A DNA stretch of 7,937 nucleotides from an uncultured bacterium (GCA_902765655.1 CACXAK010000045.1:1-7937), one strand, 5' to 3'; positions 1 through 6,458 are shown, counted from the stretch's first letter. Translations and numbers: made by a program. The notes: a model not told the origin generated them from the sequence alone.

Positions 1-1
1 A

Positions 2-679
2 ATCGGCGCAGGCGGCTTAATGATAAAATATTCAAACAATTTTGACTGTATTTGTATGTGCAGTTCGGGAGTAAGTGATGACGATGATATTCAAGAAGCA
101 AAACACAAATCAGATGTCCGAATTGCTGAATTTAATAAAGTTATGGAGACAGTCGGGATAAAAAATCATTGGATATTTGAATTTTATGGTACATATTTTC
201 GTTTTGACAAACAGATGACTGACAGAATTGATGAATATTGCAGTGTTTTAGATTTGAAACAATATGATTATATATTTCTGCCGCATCCCAAAGACGGACA
301 TCATGAGCATAAATTTGTTACAAACAAATTATTTCCGAAAATAGCAAATAAAATCGGATATAATTCAAATACAAAGATAGTATTTTATGAAGTCTGGGCG
401 GATATGAAAGATCCGAATGTGTTTTTTGATACCTCAAAAGACGGCTATTTGTACGGAAAGGATTGCGCTAAGCAGTATCAAAGTGCGAATTCAAAACTAT
501 TAGGCACTAATGATTACTCTCTTTTGGATTGGAAATATGAGATACTTTCTATGTACGAAAGCCAATGGCAGAATGAGAGTATGTTTATAGTTCAGTCAAT
601 GCGTACAAAATGCCTTAATAACGGACAAAATCCAATTTGGCGGTTTAAGGTTGTTCCGTTTGATAAATATGTAAAATAA
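2..679 (+). CDS. PIG-L/LmbE family deacetylase-like protein, 5' end outside window
   Basis: This is probably a zinc-dependent deacetylase of the PIG-L (LmbE) superfamily, which removes acetyl groups from N-acetylglucosaminyl or related sugar substrates. The frame is open to the left edge. The first visible residues, IGAGGLMIKYS, match the segment that directly follows the family's HPDDE metal motif, so the true start and HPDDE lie just before the window and the ATG at 20 is internal. The second family motif is visible as HPKDGHHEH (nt 284-310), matching the HPxDxHxDH metal/catalytic segment. The C-terminal YESQW (around nt 554-568) also resembles the family. No signal peptide can be judged because the N-terminus is missing. 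The substrate is unknown; in such families it is often a sugar or antibiotic precursor. The stop at 677-679 is followed by an independent promoter for the next gene, so the two are probably not co-dependent. Confidence 0.82.
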   Translation: MGAGGLMIKYSNNFDCICMCSSGVSDDDDIQEAKHKSDVRIAEFNKVMETVGIKNHWIFEFYGTYFRFDKQMTDRIDEYCSVLDLKQYDYIFLPHPKDGHHEHKFVTNKLFPKIANKIGYNSNTKIVFYEVWADMKDPNVFFDTSKDGYLYGKDCAKQYQSANSKLLGTNDYSLLDWKYEILSMYESQWQNESMFIVQSMRTKCLNNGQNPIWRFKVVPFDKYVK

Positions 680-723
680 ATAATTCTCAGGTGCATACTG
701 TCGGAATATCATCCGATTTAGCG

Positions 724-752
724 TTTACGAACTGTGAAAATCGTGTTATAAT
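724..752 (+). promoter_or_regulatory. sigma70-like promoter for the M49-type peptidase
   Basis: A -35 TTTACG (724-729) and a perfect -10 TATAAT (747-752) are separated by 17 bp. An extended -10 TG lies at 744-745. The predicted start of transcription is near 759, giving a leader of about 28 nt that contains the GGAG ribosome site at 778-781. Confidence 0.7.
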
Positions 753-786
753 TTATCCGTTAATGACTATAAATAAAGGAGAGAAA

Positions 787-2514
787 ATGAGCAGCTATGA
801 ATTAAATTTATCTATGGACGAGTTGAAAAAACGTACGCATAAGGATTATTTGATTACGAAAAAATTTCTTAAAGCTGATGCTCCGGAATATTTAGCACTT
901 GCTCAGGGTGATAAAGATGCCTTAAAACATTTAGTCAGGGCAGCAGCGATACTTGAAAATATTCATATGCAAATTGACTGCAAACATAATATACCGTTTA
1001 AGAAATACCTTGAAAGTGAAATAAAAAAAGGTAACGAACAGGCAAAACTTACTAAAATATTGTTTGATGCCCAAAAAGGCGTAAATGCAATAGATTCGAT
1101 GACTACTCCGATTCGACTTGCAAAAGGTGTTGACGAAAAATTAGGCAAAGGCGTTTATCCTGAGGATTTATCTAAAGATGAATTTCATTCTGTTCTAAAA
1201 AGAATGTTAGATGACGGCGAAGATGAAGAAATTAAAAAAATACTCAATGCTCGTTCTATGGTTGTTCGCGATGGTGACAAATTAAAGGGAATTGATTATA
1301 TAGATTATTTTAGCGAAGATTTTGCAAATATGGCGGAAGAACTTGAACTTGCGGCAAAAACTTCTACTAATAAAGATTTTAATGAGTATTTAATTTTGCA
1401 GGCAAAAGCTTTGAGAACCGCAGATCCGATGCTTGATGCTTATGCGGACAAAAAATGGGCAACTTTGCAGGATACTCCGCTTGAATTTACAATTACAAGA
1501 GAAAATTACGAAGACGAAATGACAGGTACAATAGTTGAGAATGAAGAACTTTCAAAATTATTGGAAGAACACGGAATTTCTCCTGTCCCGAAAGATTTTT
1601 TAGGCGGCAGAGTCGGGATTGTAAATAAAGAAGGAACTGAAGCGCTGATGGCAATAAAGAAATATTTGCCGATACTTGCAAAAAATATGCCTTTTAATGA
1701 TGAATATGAACAGATAATAAGCTCAGATGATGATGCGCAGCAGACGATGGTTGATGTTGATATGGTTATGGCTTCAGGTGATGTCGGTGCATACAGAGGG
1801 GGAATTACTCTTGCTGAAAATCTTCCTAATTCAGATAAATTATCACTAACTATTGGCGGGGGAAGAAGAAATGTTTATCACAGGCAAATTCGTTTCGTAA
1901 GTGATATGAAAAAATTTCAGGAGCGTCTGGATGCTATTTTAGATAAAGAGCAGCAAAAATATTATAACAATGAAGCAGATCACTGGTTTACGATTGGTCA
2001 TGAGAATGCGCATTCTCTCGGACCCAAAGAGGGCAGTGAAAAATTAGGGAAATATCGCAACATAATTGAAGAAAACAAAGCCGATATGGGAGCATTGGCG
2101 TTTGTTGATTTGTTGACTGAACTTGGTATGTATACAAAAGAACAAAGAGATCAGATTCTTTTGACAAGTGTTGTTGATATGTTCCCAAAATCAAAACCGA
2201 CGATGTCACAGGCGCACAGAGTCAGAACTGTAATGCAGAATAAATATTTCTTTGATAGAGGGGTGTATGAAATAACTCCGGACGGTAAAATTCGTGTTGA
2301 TATTGAAAAGGTTGTTCCGACAGCAAAAGAAATGCTTTCTGAAATCGTAAGAATTCAAATTGACGGGGATTTTGACAAAGCAGAAAAATATGTAGAAGAT
2401 AATTTTGTCTGGACACCGGAAATGAATCTTATTGCAGAGAAGCTGCAAAAGGTTAATAAAACACTTAACGGAACGCTTGAAACAGAGCTTGCAGATAAAT
2501 TATTGGCTGAATAA
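787..2514 (+). CDS. M49-related (dipeptidyl-peptidase III-like) zinc metallopeptidase
   Basis: Predicted cytosolic zinc metallopeptidase of 575 residues, related to family M49 and to the peptidase domains associated with NUDIX-3-type proteins. The zinc site is visible as HENAH at residues 405-409 (nt 1999-2013), followed by SLGP, with the downstream EENKAD at 428-433 supplying the third ligand. Bacterial homologues typically read HExxHGLGP and EExKAD at these places, with a similar short spacing. Animal and yeast DPP III instead has HExxxH and a spacing of about 50 residues. The region before the motif (around 338-370: GDVGAYRGG, NLPNSDK) also resembles the family. There is no signal peptide or membrane segment. 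I chose ATG 787 because AAAGGAGAG lies 3-11 nt upstream; the frame extends to an ATG at 691, but that would precede the promoter at 724-752. The peptide substrate is unknown. The gene appears monocistronic and ends at a strong terminator. Confidence 0.83.
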   Translation: MSSYELNLSMDELKKRTHKDYLITKKFLKADAPEYLALAQGDKDALKHLVRAAAILENIHMQIDCKHNIPFKKYLESEIKKGNEQAKLTKILFDAQKGVNAIDSMTTPIRLAKGVDEKLGKGVYPEDLSKDEFHSVLKRMLDDGEDEEIKKILNARSMVVRDGDKLKGIDYIDYFSEDFANMAEELELAAKTSTNKDFNEYLILQAKALRTADPMLDAYADKKWATLQDTPLEFTITRENYEDEMTGTIVENEELSKLLEEHGISPVPKDFLGGRVGIVNKEGTEALMAIKKYLPILAKNMPFNDEYEQIISSDDDAQQTMVDVDMVMASGDVGAYRGGITLAENLPNSDKLSLTIGGGRRNVYHRQIRFVSDMKKFQERLDAILDKEQQKYYNNEADHWFTIGHENAHSLGPKEGSEKLGKYRNIIEENKADMGALAFVDLLTELGMYTKEQRDQILLTSVVDMFPKSKPTMSQAHRVRTVMQNKYFFDRGVYEITPDGKIRVDIEKVVPTAKEMLSEIVRIQIDGDFDKAEKYVEDNFVWTPEMNLIAEKLQKVNKTLNGTLETELADKLLAE

Positions 2515-2530
2515 TTTTATTTTGCATATA

Positions 2531-2565
2531 AAAAGGGAAGTGATAATTTTCACTTCCCTTTTTTA
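2531..2565. terminator. bidirectional rho-independent terminator
   Basis: A perfect 12-bp stem (AAAAGGGAAGTG at 2531-2542 with CACTTCCCTTTT at 2551-2562) extends by one A-T pair to leave a 6-nt loop. It has a T-run on the plus side and an A-run (T-run on the minus strand) at its left foot. It lies between convergent genes (stops at 2514 and 2585) and can terminate both. Confidence 0.93.
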
Positions 2566-2584
2566 ATGTTTAAATATCTTTTAA

Positions 2585-3334
2585 TTATCTTCTGCTTGAG
2601 ATTTTGGCAAGGAGTCTTAAAATTTCCAAATACAGCCATACAATTGTGACCATAAGAGAAAAAGCTCCGTACCATTCCATATAACTTGGTGCCATACCTT
2701 TAAACCGATTTATAAATTCAAAATCGACAAGTAAATTGAATGCGGCAATAATGCATACAACAGCGCTAAAGCCAATGCCGATGAGGGAATTAGAGAATAA
2801 GTGAGGAATTGTGATATGGAATAATGATAGAAATAATTGCAAAATATATATTCCTGCAACAGCCATAGTTGCAATTAAAACAGTTTTTAAGAAAGTATCG
2901 GTGACTTTTATTATTTTTGTAGCGTAAACTATATACATTGCAAATATTGTCATCATTGTTCCAATGACGGCTTGAGAAACAATTCCGGGGTATATTGCGT
3001 TGAGAGCAGCGCTGTATCCGCCGAGCATTAAACCTTCGAGCAATGCATAAATTGGAGCGGTTAAGCACAAATATTTATTTTTAGGCCCCCAGCAAATAAA
3101 TAGTGCTATTATAAATCCGCCGATAAACCCTATATTCCCAAGGAGGAATGCTTTATCTGCGAATCCCGAGTTGACTAAATACCATGTATATGCTGCGCTC
3201 AAAGTTAAAAGACCGCCCAGAACAAGAGTTTTCAATAAAGTGCCTGTTTCGGTCATGGACTTTTCGACGCTCAGAGAATCTCCTCTGTTGTCTAAACTGT
3301 TAAAAACTTCTTCCCGTAAAGTCGGATTAGCCAT
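2585..3334 (-). CDS. Bax inhibitor-1/YccA family membrane protein
   Basis: Integral inner-membrane protein of 249 residues from the Bax inhibitor-1/YccA superfamily, most like the bacterial BaxI_1 branch. Seven hydrophobic helices are visible at about residues 33-57, 62-82, 88-111, 120-139, 148-172, 180-208 and 218-244. The soluble N-terminus begins MANPTLREEVF, similar to the 'SNPxL..F' start common in this branch. The C-terminal signature LLVDFEFINR (201-210), then APSYMEWYGAF (215-225) and WLYLEILRLL (233-242), is characteristic. Structurally studied relatives (YetJ of Bacillus) act as pH-sensitive calcium leak channels through acidic residues in the last helices. D204, E206 and E220 are candidates here by position, which is inference. 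An excellent GGAGGTT ribosome site (3341-3347) precedes the ATG. The gene is transcribed alone from its own promoter and terminates at 2531-2565. Confidence 0.93.
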   Translation of the reverse strand: MANPTLREEVFNSLDNRGDSLSVEKSMTETGTLLKTLVLGGLLTLSAAYTWYLVNSGFADKAFLLGNIGFIGGFIIALFICWGPKNKYLCLTAPIYALLEGLMLGGYSAALNAIYPGIVSQAVIGTMMTIFAMYIVYATKIIKVTDTFLKTVLIATMAVAGIYILQLFLSLFHITIPHLFSNSLIGIGFSAVVCIIAAFNLLVDFEFINRFKGMAPSYMEWYGAFSLMVTIVWLYLEILRLLAKISSRR

Positions 3335-3373
3335 AAATTTAACCTCCGTATAATTATAATAATTTCACGCAAC

Positions 3374-3402
3374 ATTATACCATATAAGCAAAATTAACTC
3401 AA
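3374..3402 (-). promoter_or_regulatory. sigma70-like promoter for the Bax inhibitor-1 family gene
   Basis: On the minus strand a -35 TTGAGT (3397-3402) and a perfect -10 TATAAT (3374-3379) are 17 bp apart. The start codon at 3334 lies about 40 nt downstream with a GGAGGTT site between. Confidence 0.75.
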
Positions 3403-3428
3403 TTAGACAGTAAAAAATAAAAAAGTAC

Positions 3429-3457
3429 TTTACAAGATTTTTTTTTTACGTTATAAT
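3429..3457 (+). promoter_or_regulatory. sigma70-like promoter for tRNA-Asn
   Basis: A -35 TTTACA (3429-3434) and a perfect -10 TATAAT (3452-3457) are separated by 17 bp, placing transcription start near 3464, about 28 nt before the mature tRNA. It is divergent from the membrane-protein promoter, with about 26 bp between the two -35 elements. Confidence 0.8.
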
Positions 3458-3491
3458 TTTGACAGGCCGAAATAAATTCGGTTGATAGTAA

Positions 3492-3563
3492 TCCTCAGTA
3501 GCTCAATGGCGGAGCATTCGACTGTTAATCGAAGGGTTGCTGGTTCGAGTCCAGCCTGGGGAG
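3492..3563 (+). tRNA. tRNA-Asn (anticodon GUU)
   Basis: A full cloverleaf can be drawn. The acceptor stem TCCTCAG (3492-3498) pairs with CTGGGGA (3556-3562), including one T-G wobble, and the discriminator is G at 3563. The D stem is GCTC (3501-3504) with GAGC (3512-3515) around a short 7-nt loop containing GG. The anticodon stem TTCGA/TCGAA (3517-3521, 3529-3533) encloses loop CTGTTAA with anticodon GTT at 3524-3526. The variable loop has 5 nt, and the T arm is GCTGG-TTCGAGT-CCAGC (3539-3555). CCA is not encoded. The gene has its own promoter and is followed by a T-run and a hairpin terminator. Asparagine follows from the GUU anticodon, and tRNA 3' ends are common integration targets. Confidence 0.96.
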
Positions 3564-3578
3564 TTTTTTTATTACAAT

Positions 3579-3609
3579 AAAAGTTGCAATAATTGTTGCA
3601 ACTTTTTTT
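3579..3609 (+). terminator. rho-independent terminator of tRNA-Asn
   Basis: An 11-bp stem (3579-3589 with 3596-3606, core AAAGTTGCAA/TTGCAACTTT) has a 6-nt loop and a T-run through 3609. It lies 16 nt after the tRNA 3' end. A shorter T-run sits directly at the tRNA end (3564-3570). Confidence 0.85.
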
Positions 3610-3664
3610 GTAGATTATCAGAGAGATTAAGAAAAGTACCCCCGGAAGTTTGAGAGAATTCTCA
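3610..3664 (+). repeat. 55-bp intergenic repeat, copy 1
   Basis: First of three near-identical 55-bp units that begin GTAGATTATCAGAGAGATT, contain GTACCCCCGGAAG in the middle and end GAGAGAATTCTCA. This copy differs from copy 2 at two places (TTAAGAA instead of TTGAGAA, and GTAGA instead of GTAAA). It starts at the foot of the tRNA-Asn terminator, and one base separates it from copy 2. Confidence 0.95.
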
Positions 3665-3665
3665 T

Positions 3666-3720
3666 GTAAATTATCAGAGAGATTGAGAAAAGTACCCCCG
3701 GAAGTTTGAGAGAATTCTCA
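3666..3720 (+). repeat. 55-bp intergenic repeat, copy 2
   Basis: Second unit, of the same length as copies 1 and 3. Its end, with the next four bases, folds as a perfect 9-bp hairpin (AGTTTGAGA 3703-3711 with TCTCAAACT 3716-3724, loop GAAT). It is separated from copy 3 by 33 nt that include a duplicated 13-bp start of the unit (3740-3752). Confidence 0.95.
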
Positions 3721-3739
3721 AACTCTTTAAGTTTTCGGG

Positions 3740-3752
3740 TGTAGATTATCAG
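3740..3752 (+). repeat. partial repeat: tandem 13-bp duplication of the unit start
   Basis: TGTAGATTATCAG occurs at 3740-3752 and again immediately at 3753-3765, where it opens copy 3. This looks like slippage or an aborted extra copy of the 55-bp unit. Confidence 0.9.
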
Positions 3753-3753
3753 T

Positions 3754-3808
3754 GTAGATTATCAGAGAGATTGAGAAAAGTACCCCCGGAAGTTTGAGAG
3801 AATTCTCA
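3754..3808 (+). repeat. 55-bp intergenic repeat, copy 3
   Basis: Third unit, with a body matching copy 2 apart from GTAGA versus GTAAA near the start. Its right end flows into a terminator-like hairpin (3790-3816). Confidence 0.95.
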
Positions 3809-3816
3809 AACTTTTT
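3790..3816 (+). terminator. terminator-like hairpin formed by the end of repeat copy 3
   Basis: AAGTTTGAGA (3790-3799) pairs perfectly with TCTCAAACTT (3804-3813) around loop GAAT, and TTTTT follows at 3812-3816. This has the form of a rho-independent terminator, but the stem is AU-rich and no gene obviously needs it, because tRNA-Asn already has one. Confidence 0.5.
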
Positions 3817-3845
3817 AACTTTTGGAGGAAGAATTTCAAAATTGT

Positions 3846-3896
3846 CTGATACAAATTCTCAAATCGACTGATAATTCATTCTCAAAGTTACTGACA
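3846..3896. repeat. decayed 22-23-bp tandem array related to the 55-bp repeats
   Basis: CTGATA at 3846 and 3868 and CTGACA at 3891 recur every 22-23 bp, with ATTCTCAAA at 3855-3863 and 3878-3886 between them. Read on the minus strand this gives TATCAG, five bases, then TTTGAGAAT. The same words in the same order (TATCAG, then TTGAGAA) occur in the 55-bp repeats on the plus strand. Confidence 0.7.
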
Positions 3897-3901
3897 CTTT
3901 T

Positions 3902-3931
3902 TTGATAAGTTATATGTTGGTTTTGTAGTAT
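3902..3931 (+). promoter_or_regulatory. possible promoter for the alkyltransferase-glycosylase gene
   Basis: TTGATA (3902-3907) and TAGTAT (3926-3931) are 18 bp apart and would give a leader of about 60 nt. Both boxes are imperfect and the surrounding DNA is very AT-rich. A second candidate -10 (TAAAAT at 3988-3993) sits almost on the start codon and would make a nearly leaderless message. Confidence 0.35.
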
Positions 3932-3999
3932 CAAAAATTTTGTCATTAAGTACTTTATTTTTGATATATCTAGGCACAAGTTTGTTGTAAAATTTGAAT

Positions 4000-4956
4000 A
4001 TGGAAAAATCATATTACAAATCACCAATTGGAGTTTTAGAAATTATTTGCGAAAATGATGCTTTAATTTCATTGAAACTTGTTAAAAATGCTGATAAATC
4101 AGATAATGAAACCATATTAATAAAAGAGATTAGAAGACAATTATCCGAATATTTCTCCGGTGAAAGAAAAGTATTCAATATAAAAATTAATCCGCAAGGT
4201 ACTAAGTTTCAAAAACTTGTTTGGAAGGAACTTCAAAAAATTCAATATGGTAAAACAAAAAGTTATTCGGAAATTGCTGCAGCAATAGGCAATAAAAATG
4301 CCCAAAGAGCCATTGGTTCTGCTTGCAATAAAAATCACATTTTAATTATTGTTCCCTGTCATAGAGTAATATCAAAAAACGGAAATCTTGGCGGTTTTGA
4401 ATATGGGATTAATATAAAAGAAAAACTTTTAAATCTTGAAAATATAACAAAAGATGAATGTAAAAGTTTCGCTCCGTCAATAGATAATAATTCAAGAATT
4501 CTCATTCTAGGGTCAATGCCGGGGGTAAAATCATTAGAAGAACAACAATATTATGCACACCCGCAAAATCGTTTTTGGCAGGTTATAGGCAGTATTTGTA
4601 ATGAGACAAAATTGCATGAATTTGACTATGATGTAAAATTAAAAACTTTACTTAAAAATAATATTGCACTTTGGGATACAATAAAAACATGTAAACGTGA
4701 AGGGAGCTTAGATTCAGATATTCAAAACGAAACTCCGAATGATATTAAAAGTTTGTTGAAAAAATACCCTAATATTAAAACAATTTGCTTGAATGGAAAC
4801 AAATCATATTCTGCTTTTAAAAAATATTTTCCGAATTTGTTGGAAAAATATAATTGTTTTAAAATGCCATCAACAAGCCCTGCAAATGCTAGATATAGCT
4901 TAGATAAACTTATAGAGGAATGGAGTATATATGTCAAAGAAGCCATAAACGTATAA
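4000..4956 (+). CDS. ogt: fused O6-alkylguanine-DNA alkyltransferase / deoxyinosine-DNA glycosylase
   Basis: A 318-residue cytosolic DNA repair protein with two catalytic domains. Residues 1 to about 150 form an Ogt-type methylated-DNA-protein cysteine methyltransferase, which moves alkyl groups from O6-alkylguanine to its own cysteine. The acceptor is C120 in IVPCHRVIS (117-125), QRAIGSA (102-108) holds the arginine finger, and GGFEYG (131-136) follows. Residues about 156-318 resemble the uracil-DNA-glycosylase superfamily branch that removes deaminated adenine (hypoxanthine). Its motifs are RILILGSMPG (166-175), YYAHPQNRFW (184-193), LWDTI (224-228) and MPSTSPANA (289-297). The two domains meet through a short linker with no break in frame or composition, so this is a true gene fusion. 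I prefer ATG 4000; a TTG two codons upstream (3994) is possible, and neither has a clear ribosome site. The 3' end converges on hipA with 12 nt between stop codons. Confidence 0.9.
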   Translation: MEKSYYKSPIGVLEIICENDALISLKLVKNADKSDNETILIKEIRRQLSEYFSGERKVFNIKINPQGTKFQKLVWKELQKIQYGKTKSYSEIAAAIGNKNAQRAIGSACNKNHILIIVPCHRVISKNGNLGGFEYGINIKEKLLNLENITKDECKSFAPSIDNNSRILILGSMPGVKSLEEQQYYAHPQNRFWQVIGSICNETKLHEFDYDVKLKTLLKNNIALWDTIKTCKREGSLDSDIQNETPNDIKSLLKKYPNIKTICLNGNKSYSAFKKYFPNLLEKYNCFKMPSTSPANARYSLDKLIEEWSIYVKEAINV

Positions 4957-4970
4957 ATATTTTATACTTT
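4951..4970. terminator. weak AT-rich hairpin between convergent genes
   Basis: GTATAAA (4951-4957) pairs with TTTATAC (4961-4967) around a 3-nt loop, followed by TTT. The stem has only one G-C pair, so termination would be inefficient. It is the only hairpin in the 12-nt gap between the stops of the repair gene and hipA. Confidence 0.35.
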
Positions 4971-6225
4971 ATAGATTACTTTGTATATATTCTGAAATCT
5001 TATTGCCGATTTCACAGCTATAATCTTTTAGGATATCCTCTAAAGCAGGAATTATTAATTTTCTTTGATGTTCCAATTCTGATTTAACAATCTTAGGCGA
5101 AATATCTATATCTTGAGCAAAAAGTTCCCAGTCTTTTTCTGTTACATCTTTATAGAATTTAGCTTTACCTATCTTCATTGCAATCCTTTGGTCGCAGTCA
5201 TATACCGATGTACATAACAAATCGTATGCCGGAGTTAAATCTATATCATTTGGAGCATAGAATGACAGAGAAAAGTTTTTTGAATGTGCATCTGTATTTC
5301 CAATAAGATAATTAAATACAACTCGTTTAACAAATTCAAGTTTAATTCTTGCAGGTGTTGTTGTTTGATTTAAAACCCACAAACAGTCTTTAAATGTAAC
5401 ATCGTACTTATCTCTTGATTGCACTCCAAAGCTTTGAGCAAAGTCTTCCTGTAAAATTCTTTTCATACGTAAACATTGCATTTGAATATGATTTGTGCAT
5501 GAGTCACAATCACTTGTATAATCGTCAATATCACTAACATTGCCATCACAATATTGATTTATTATCCTATCAAATCTTTCAACCAAAAGAAATTCTAAAC
5601 CGTCTACATTCTTTATCTCTACATTAGGAACATCTATCCCCATTTTACTTGCTAATTTCATGCAAATATACTCGTTTTGTATAGATTGAGCATATTTAGG
5701 TAGCGCTGTTTTTATTATATGAGTTGTCGGAATATTATCTTCAGGCATAGCAATTTCGCCATCAATAACACATACTGCAGTTTTTTCCTGAGCACCGGCA
5801 AGAGAAATTCTATTACCCATATAAGGTTTATAAGGTAATTCTTCAATAAGTTTTTTTAACTCATTGTCAGATAAAATTCTACCCTTTATTTTTATAAAAT
5901 TTTCTTCAAGTTCAGGTTCGCTCTTTTGATAAAAAGAAATAGCACCGGCACAATCACGACCGATTGCTTCTAGTAGCTTGAAATCATTATTTATGTTAAT
6001 TTTATATTTTTTTGCAAGCAATTCTCTCATATTAGGATTCTCAGGAAGTAATCCGCCAAAATATGCCCTACAAATTTTTTCTTTATAAGGTTCTTTTGAT
6101 AACGGTAAAGATAAGGAAATTGGAAATTCGGCATCATCATTATATAAAAATTCCATTTTACCATTTATCAGTGATAAAGTGCCAACTTCTATGCCATTTA
6201 ATCTTACTGAAAGTTCGCTTCCCAT
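4969..6225 (-). CDS. hipA: HipA-type serine/threonine kinase toxin
   Basis: A 418-residue kinase toxin of the HipA family, near the usual length of about 440. In E. coli HipA phosphorylates glutamyl-tRNA synthetase, halts translation and promotes persistence; the target here is unknown. Residues 1 to about 100 form the N-terminal subdomain. SLAGAQEKTA (141-150) is the loop whose serine is autophosphorylated in E. coli, here S141. HIIK (169-172) carries the likely ATP-contacting lysine. LLVERFDR (213-220), the catalytic loop GNTDAHSKNFS (309-319; D312, N317) and the metal-binding DLTPAYD (329-335; D335) are all intact, so the kinase should be active. An unusual insertion at about 221-256 carries four cysteines (C226, C240, C243, C251). 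An AGGAG site (6232-6236) lies inside the end of hipB, and only 3 nt separate the two genes, indicating translational coupling. Confidence 0.95.
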   Translation of the reverse strand: MGSELSVRLNGIEVGTLSLINGKMEFLYNDDAEFPISLSLPLSKEPYKEKICRAYFGGLLPENPNMRELLAKKYKININNDFKLLEAIGRDCAGAISFYQKSEPELEENFIKIKGRILSDNELKKLIEELPYKPYMGNRISLAGAQEKTAVCVIDGEIAMPEDNIPTTHIIKTALPKYAQSIQNEYICMKLASKMGIDVPNVEIKNVDGLEFLLVERFDRIINQYCDGNVSDIDDYTSDCDSCTNHIQMQCLRMKRILQEDFAQSFGVQSRDKYDVTFKDCLWVLNQTTTPARIKLEFVKRVVFNYLIGNTDAHSKNFSLSFYAPNDIDLTPAYDLLCTSVYDCDQRIAMKIGKAKFYKDVTEKDWELFAQDIDISPKIVKSELEHQRKLIIPALEDILKDYSCEIGNKISEYIQSNL

Positions 6226-6228
6226 AGA

Positions 6229-6435
6229 TTACTCCTGCACCATAAGTCTTATACCAAGATTCGACAGAACTTTAAGTGTTTTTTCAACTTCACAAGTCGG
6301 CTTTCCGTTTTCTAAATCGGATAAAAAGCGGGGGCCAACATTTGATAGTTGTGCAAGCTGAACCTGCGTAAGCTTTTGTTTCTTACGAGTTTCTTTAACT
6401 AATTTGCCAATGTCTTTAATTGATGATATTTGCAT
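6229..6435 (-). CDS. hipB: HipB-type antitoxin, XRE/Cro helix-turn-helix repressor
   Basis: A 68-residue DNA-binding antitoxin that should dimerise, bind and neutralise HipA and repress the operon. The helix-turn-helix runs over residues 22-45 (LTQVQLAQLS, VGPRFLSDLENGK), the typical XRE pattern. The short hydrophobic tail (IRLMVQE) replaces the longer unstructured tail of E. coli HipB (88 residues), which is the Lon degradation signal there. Its lack here suggests a different turnover route, which is inference. It lies directly before hipA, the classic antitoxin-first order. The promoter upstream is flanked and overlapped by operator-like palindromes. The ribosome site is poor: no GGAG core lies upstream of the ATG, which could keep antitoxin synthesis modest. 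Confidence 0.93.
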   Translation of the reverse strand: MQISSIKDIGKLVKETRKKQKLTQVQLAQLSNVGPRFLSDLENGKPTCEVEKTLKVLSNLGIRLMVQE

Positions 6436-6440
6436 GAAAT

Positions 6441-6458
6441 TATTCCCGTACTGTAATA
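6441..6458. promoter_or_regulatory. hipBA operator O1, one conserved half-site
   Basis: TATTCCCGTACTGTAATA keeps the full left arm TATTCCC of O2, with a weaker right arm. It overlaps the end of the hipBA -10 box and the transcription start, so protein bound here would block RNA polymerase. It has the same 18-bp length as the TATCC-N8-GGATA operators of E. coli hipBA. Confidence 0.75.

Noticed and set aside
691..786. Upstream start at 691 for the M49-type peptidase
   Set aside because: The extra 32 codons overlap a good promoter (724-752) and have no ribosome site, while ATG 787 has AAAGGAGAG at ideal distance.
1988..2448. Minus-strand open frames inside the M49 gene and elsewhere within recognised genes
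   Set aside because: They are antisense to a recognised coding sequence, have no family resemblance or ribosome sites, and overlap each other.
3610..3808. CRISPR array
   Set aside because: Repeats are 55 bp, and the gaps are 1 and 33 nt with one gap holding a partial repeat. There are no regular unique spacers and no cas gene.
3994..3999. TTG start two codons before ATG 4000
   Set aside because: It adds only two residues with no better ribosome site; ATG 4000 gives the usual Ogt N-terminus.
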